A DNA stretch of 14,209 nt from [Scytonema hofmanni] UTEX 2349 (lineage in GTDB: Bacteria > Cyanobacteriota > Cyanobacteriia > Cyanobacteriales > Nostocaceae). Below are positions 12,418-14,209 of the stretch, piece by piece (the stretch's first letter is position 1; every line of letters begins with the position of its first letter). Both the position numbers and the translations under genes were made by a program. The notes under the pieces are model-generated. The model had not been told where the DNA came from. It saw only the letters and a program-made list of their open reading frames with translations, and ran no database searches. Location of the stretch: the NCBI RefSeq assembly GCF_000582685.1, contig NZ_KK073768.1:576414-590622 (forward strand), written 5' to 3'.

Positions 12418-13191
12418 TTGATTAACAATACATTTTCTTCTTACGCGGCTTCTAATCCTTTAATTAATGCCCTAGAGACGGAAACGGTGCAAAAAAGCCG
12501 AGAAGAGTTAGAGACAGTACTGTCTTTGAGTCCCTCATTAGGAGTGATGGCACCGTCTCGCCAAGGTTGGTTAGTGTTTGCGGCTGCGGTATTCTTAGTA
12601 TCTGTGCCCGTGTTTATCGAAGCGCCGTTAGTGCGATCGCTACCTTTATTAAGTTTTGTATTAACAGGATTTTGGGTTTGGCTAAGTTTTAGATTAATGT
12701 CAAATTCCGCAACTCATATTTGGGGAGATTTACTACTAGGGTTCAGTTGGAGTTGGTTAGCCGGCTCAATTTATTGGGGCTGGTTGCGTTGGGAACCGTT
12801 ATGGCATTTGCCAGTAGAGTCAATTGGGCTACCATTTGCTTGTTGGTGTTTAATGCGGAATTGGGGCAAAGTCGGTAACTGGTTTTATTTCGGTTCTTTA
12901 CTAGGCACAGCTTTGACCGACGTGTATTTTTACCTGGTAGACTTAATGCCTTATTGGCGGCAAATCATGAGTGTCGAACCAGCTTTCGCATCACCAATTC
13001 TGCACAGTGCTGTGGCGCAAGTAAAAACACCTTGGGGAGAAGCCTGGGCGCTAATTCTCGCCGTTATTTTGTTGAGTGCTGGCGTTTTGCCTTTGATTAA
13101 AAAACAACGGCATTGGTACGCCTTTAGTGGAGCGGTGCTGAGTACAATTTTGGTAGATACCTTATTTCTGCTAGCTGCCGTTGCCTCTTAA
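12418..13191 (+). CDS. DUF3120 family membrane protein
   Basis: A 257-residue protein matching the cyanobacterial DUF3120 pattern; its function is unknown. After a polar N-terminus (1-48) come hydrophobic segments at about 49-68 (WLVFAAAVFLVSVPVFI), 73-92, 101-122, 128-150 and 205-225, and one at the C-terminus (AVLSTILVDTLFLLAAVA). Aromatic-rich loops include SWSWLAGSIYWGWLRWEPLW, and the YFYLVDLMPYWRQIM block is consistent with an integral membrane protein. The start shown is TTG 12418 without a Shine-Dalgarno; GTG 12544 or ATG 12547 (MAPSRQGW) are alternatives just before the first membrane segment. It lies upstream of psbU on the same strand but 450 nt away, so it is probably a separate unit. 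Confidence 0.85.
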   Translation: MINNTFSSYAASNPLINALETETVQKSREELETVLSLSPSLGVMAPSRQGWLVFAAAVFLVSVPVFIEAPLVRSLPLLSFVLTGFWVWLSFRLMSNSATHIWGDLLLGFSWSWLAGSIYWGWLRWEPLWHLPVESIGLPFACWCLMRNWGKVGNWFYFGSLLGTALTDVYFYLVDLMPYWRQIMSVEPAFASPILHSAVAQVKTPWGEAWALILAVILLSAGVLPLIKKQRHWYAFSGAVLSTILVDTLFLLAAVAS

Positions 13192-13199
13192 ACCGGACT

Positions 13200-13260
13200 A
13201 GGGAGGGGGAAAGGGGAAAAGGGAAACCCCATACCCCATATTTAATGTGGAGGGGCTTTA
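13200..13260. repeat. Purine-rich STRR and small inverted repeats after the DUF3120 gene
   Basis: AGGGGGAAAGGGGAAAAGGG-type tract, followed by CCCCATATTTAATGTGGAGGGG-like complementary stretches. It may weakly terminate the DUF3120 transcript; there is no T-run. Confidence 0.45.
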
Positions 13261-13295
13261 TACCATGTGGGGAAAAGTTTTTTCAACCTGACTTT

Positions 13296-13422
13296 ACCCG
13301 GATTTCTCACCAAATTTATGAAACCCAAGTCCAGAGGCTGTAGGGGCGGGTTCACGAGATATTCGTGAATGATTGAAGCATATTTGTGAACCCGCCCCTA
13401 CCGTTTTGTGAGAAATGCGGGT
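13296..13422. repeat. Nested inverted-repeat element (127 bp)
   Basis: The outer arms ACCCGGATTTCTCACCAAA (13296-13314) and TTTTGTGAGAAATGCGGGT (13404-13422) pair with 2 mismatches in 19. The inner arms GTAGGGGCGGGTTCAC (13340-13355) and GTGAACCCGCCCCTAC (13386-13401) pair perfectly over 16. A third small hairpin, TTCACGA/TCGTGAA (13351-13369), competes with the inner stem. No ORF is present. It looks like a short non-autonomous repeat, possibly one inserted within another. Confidence 0.75.
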
Positions 13423-13641
13423 TTACCCCTTACCCTTTCCCCTTTTTGCCTTCTTAGTAAATATTGTGGATATTAATACGCTGTATATTAGTTTCTGATG
13501 ACTGCTGTGTTTATTTGCGTTATGAGCATAGGATTGAGGATTGTCCTTTGTCGTTCTTTTGACGAATGACGAGCGATCGCTCTCTACAAGTGCTCTTTTG
13601 CTTAAAACTTTAAATGCAATTTGATGGAGAGGTAAAAAATT
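13423..13641 (+). promoter_or_regulatory. psbU upstream region and ribosome binding site
   Basis: About 220 bp separate the nested repeat from psbU. It contains a HIP1-centred palindrome, GAGCGATCGCTC (near 13571), and a good Shine-Dalgarno, GGAGAGG at 13626-13632, 9 nt before GTG 13642. The psbU promoter presumably lies here; I cannot assign exact boxes. Confidence 0.5.
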
Positions 13642-14082
13642 GTGAAAAGATTGGTGCGTTTATTAACAGTGTTTAGCTTGTTACTTGGCTGCTGGGGATG
13701 GTTGGGAACAACTCAGATAGCCCAAGCGAGCAATATCAATGGTGTAAGTTTGCAATTTGTGCCAGTTCTTGCAGTTGAGTTCACTCAACCAACGCAAAAT
13801 AAGGCAGACCAAAAACTAGCAACGGAATTTGGTAAAAAACTTGACTTAAATAACACCAACGTCCGAGCTTTTCAGCAATATCCAGGACTGTATCCTACCC
13901 TCGCTAGGAAAATCATCCAAAATGCTCCTTACCAAGAGCTAGGTGATGTGTTGAACATTCCCGGATTAAGCGATCGCCAAAAACAAATCCTGCAAGCCAA
14001 CCTAGATCACTTTACCGTGACCGAGCAGGAAGCCGTCTTCAACGAAGGAGACGATCGCTTTAACAACGGTATCTACAAATAG
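13642..14082 (+). CDS. psbU: Photosystem II 12 kDa extrinsic protein PsbU
   Basis: PsbU is a lumenal extrinsic subunit of cyanobacterial photosystem II that helps stabilise the oxygen-evolving manganese cluster, together with PsbO and PsbV. The 146 residues begin at GTG with a Shine-Dalgarno (GGAGAGG) 9 nt upstream. A thylakoid-lumen signal peptide is clear: MKRLVR, a hydrophobic core of about 7-22, and AQA at 27-29. The mature part has ADQKLATEFGKKLDLNNTNV, then the helix-hairpin-helix-like section QYPGLYPTLARKIIQNAPYQ and ELGDVLNIPGLSDRQKQIL, and ends FNNGIYK. Length and terminus suit the family. It is monocistronic as far as the window shows, with STRR directly after the stop. Confidence 0.96.
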   Translation: MKRLVRLLTVFSLLLGCWGWLGTTQIAQASNINGVSLQFVPVLAVEFTQPTQNKADQKLATEFGKKLDLNNTNVRAFQQYPGLYPTLARKIIQNAPYQELGDVLNIPGLSDRQKQILQANLDHFTVTEQEAVFNEGDDRFNNGIYK

Positions 14083-14085
14083 AGA

Positions 14086-14209
14086 CTGGGGACTGGGGAC
14101 TGGGGACTGGGGACAAGGGGACAAGGGGACAAGGAGACAAGGAGACAAGGGGACAAGGAGAATAATTCTTCTTTCTCCCCCTCTCCCCATCCCCCCCTCT
14201 CCCCATCCC
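14086..14209. repeat. STRR tract after psbU, reaching the right edge
   Basis: GGGGACT heptamers are followed by GGGGACAA and GGAGACAA units (to about 14160) and then a pyrimidine-rich CTCCCC tract that can pair with the purine side (GGAGAA/TTCTCC around 14156-14178). The GGGGACAA unit is the same as in the coding STRR of the TamB-like gene. Confidence 0.85.

Noticed and set aside
14002..14190. Minus-strand 62-residue ORF at the right edge
   Set aside because: It is translated STRR (PLSPCLLVPLSPC) plus the antisense of the psbU 3' end.

Overview
The window reads as chromosomal DNA of a filamentous, probably Nostocales-type, cyanobacterium. The grounds are about twenty copies of the HIP1 octamer GCGATCGC, a psbU gene for an extrinsic photosystem II subunit, several protein families largely confined to cyanobacteria (DUF3110, DUF3120, the TIGR03279 radical-SAM/PDZ protein), and many short tandemly repeated repetitive (STRR) tracts and palindromic repeats. 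The order is inferred from repeat style, not proved.

Layout. 1-2902 (minus) is the N-terminal part of a large TamB-like envelope protein that runs off the left edge. It is divergent from a DUF3110 gene (3120-3545, plus), which is followed on the same strand by murQ (3632-4561). A 785-bp gene-free stretch full of repeats precedes a secreted glycosyl-hydrolase-like (GHL10/DUF187) protein (5347-8070, plus). 8241-9235 is a decayed accessory region: the frameshifted C-terminal remnant of an Rpn/DUF4351-type gene (minus), a 21-bp minisatellite of about 15 units directly where the rest of that gene should be, and a 174-bp hairpin-rich element with perfect 13-bp terminal inverted repeats. Then come the TIGR03279-type iron-sulfur protein (9236-10555, minus) and uppP (10708-11667, minus), separated by STRR tracts. 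11690-12240 holds more STRR, a 361-bp MITE-like element with an embedded small ORF, and what looks like a degraded scrap of a second uppP 3' end. A DUF3120 membrane protein (12418-13191, plus) and psbU (13642-14082, plus) finish the window, separated by a nested inverted-repeat element. The right end is STRR.

Genes working together. tamB (outer-membrane biogenesis), murQ (peptidoglycan recycling), the GHL10 protein (probable envelope polysaccharide hydrolase) and uppP (lipid carrier recycling for peptidoglycan and glycan synthesis) all act in the cell envelope, but they do not form one operon. Only DUF3110-murQ is close enough (86 nt) to be a plausible co-transcript.

The most notable feature is repeat biology. 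The same palindromic family (GTAGAGACG arms) occurs in intergenic DNA and, in frame, inside two genes (the GHL10 protein and tamB). The STRR motif seen between genes also forms a low-complexity linker inside tamB. I found no CRISPR array, tRNA or rRNA, and no intact transposase. No clearly new multi-gene system is visible; the best candidates for something undescribed are the 174-bp structured element, the minisatellite-gene junction and the coding insertions of palindromes.
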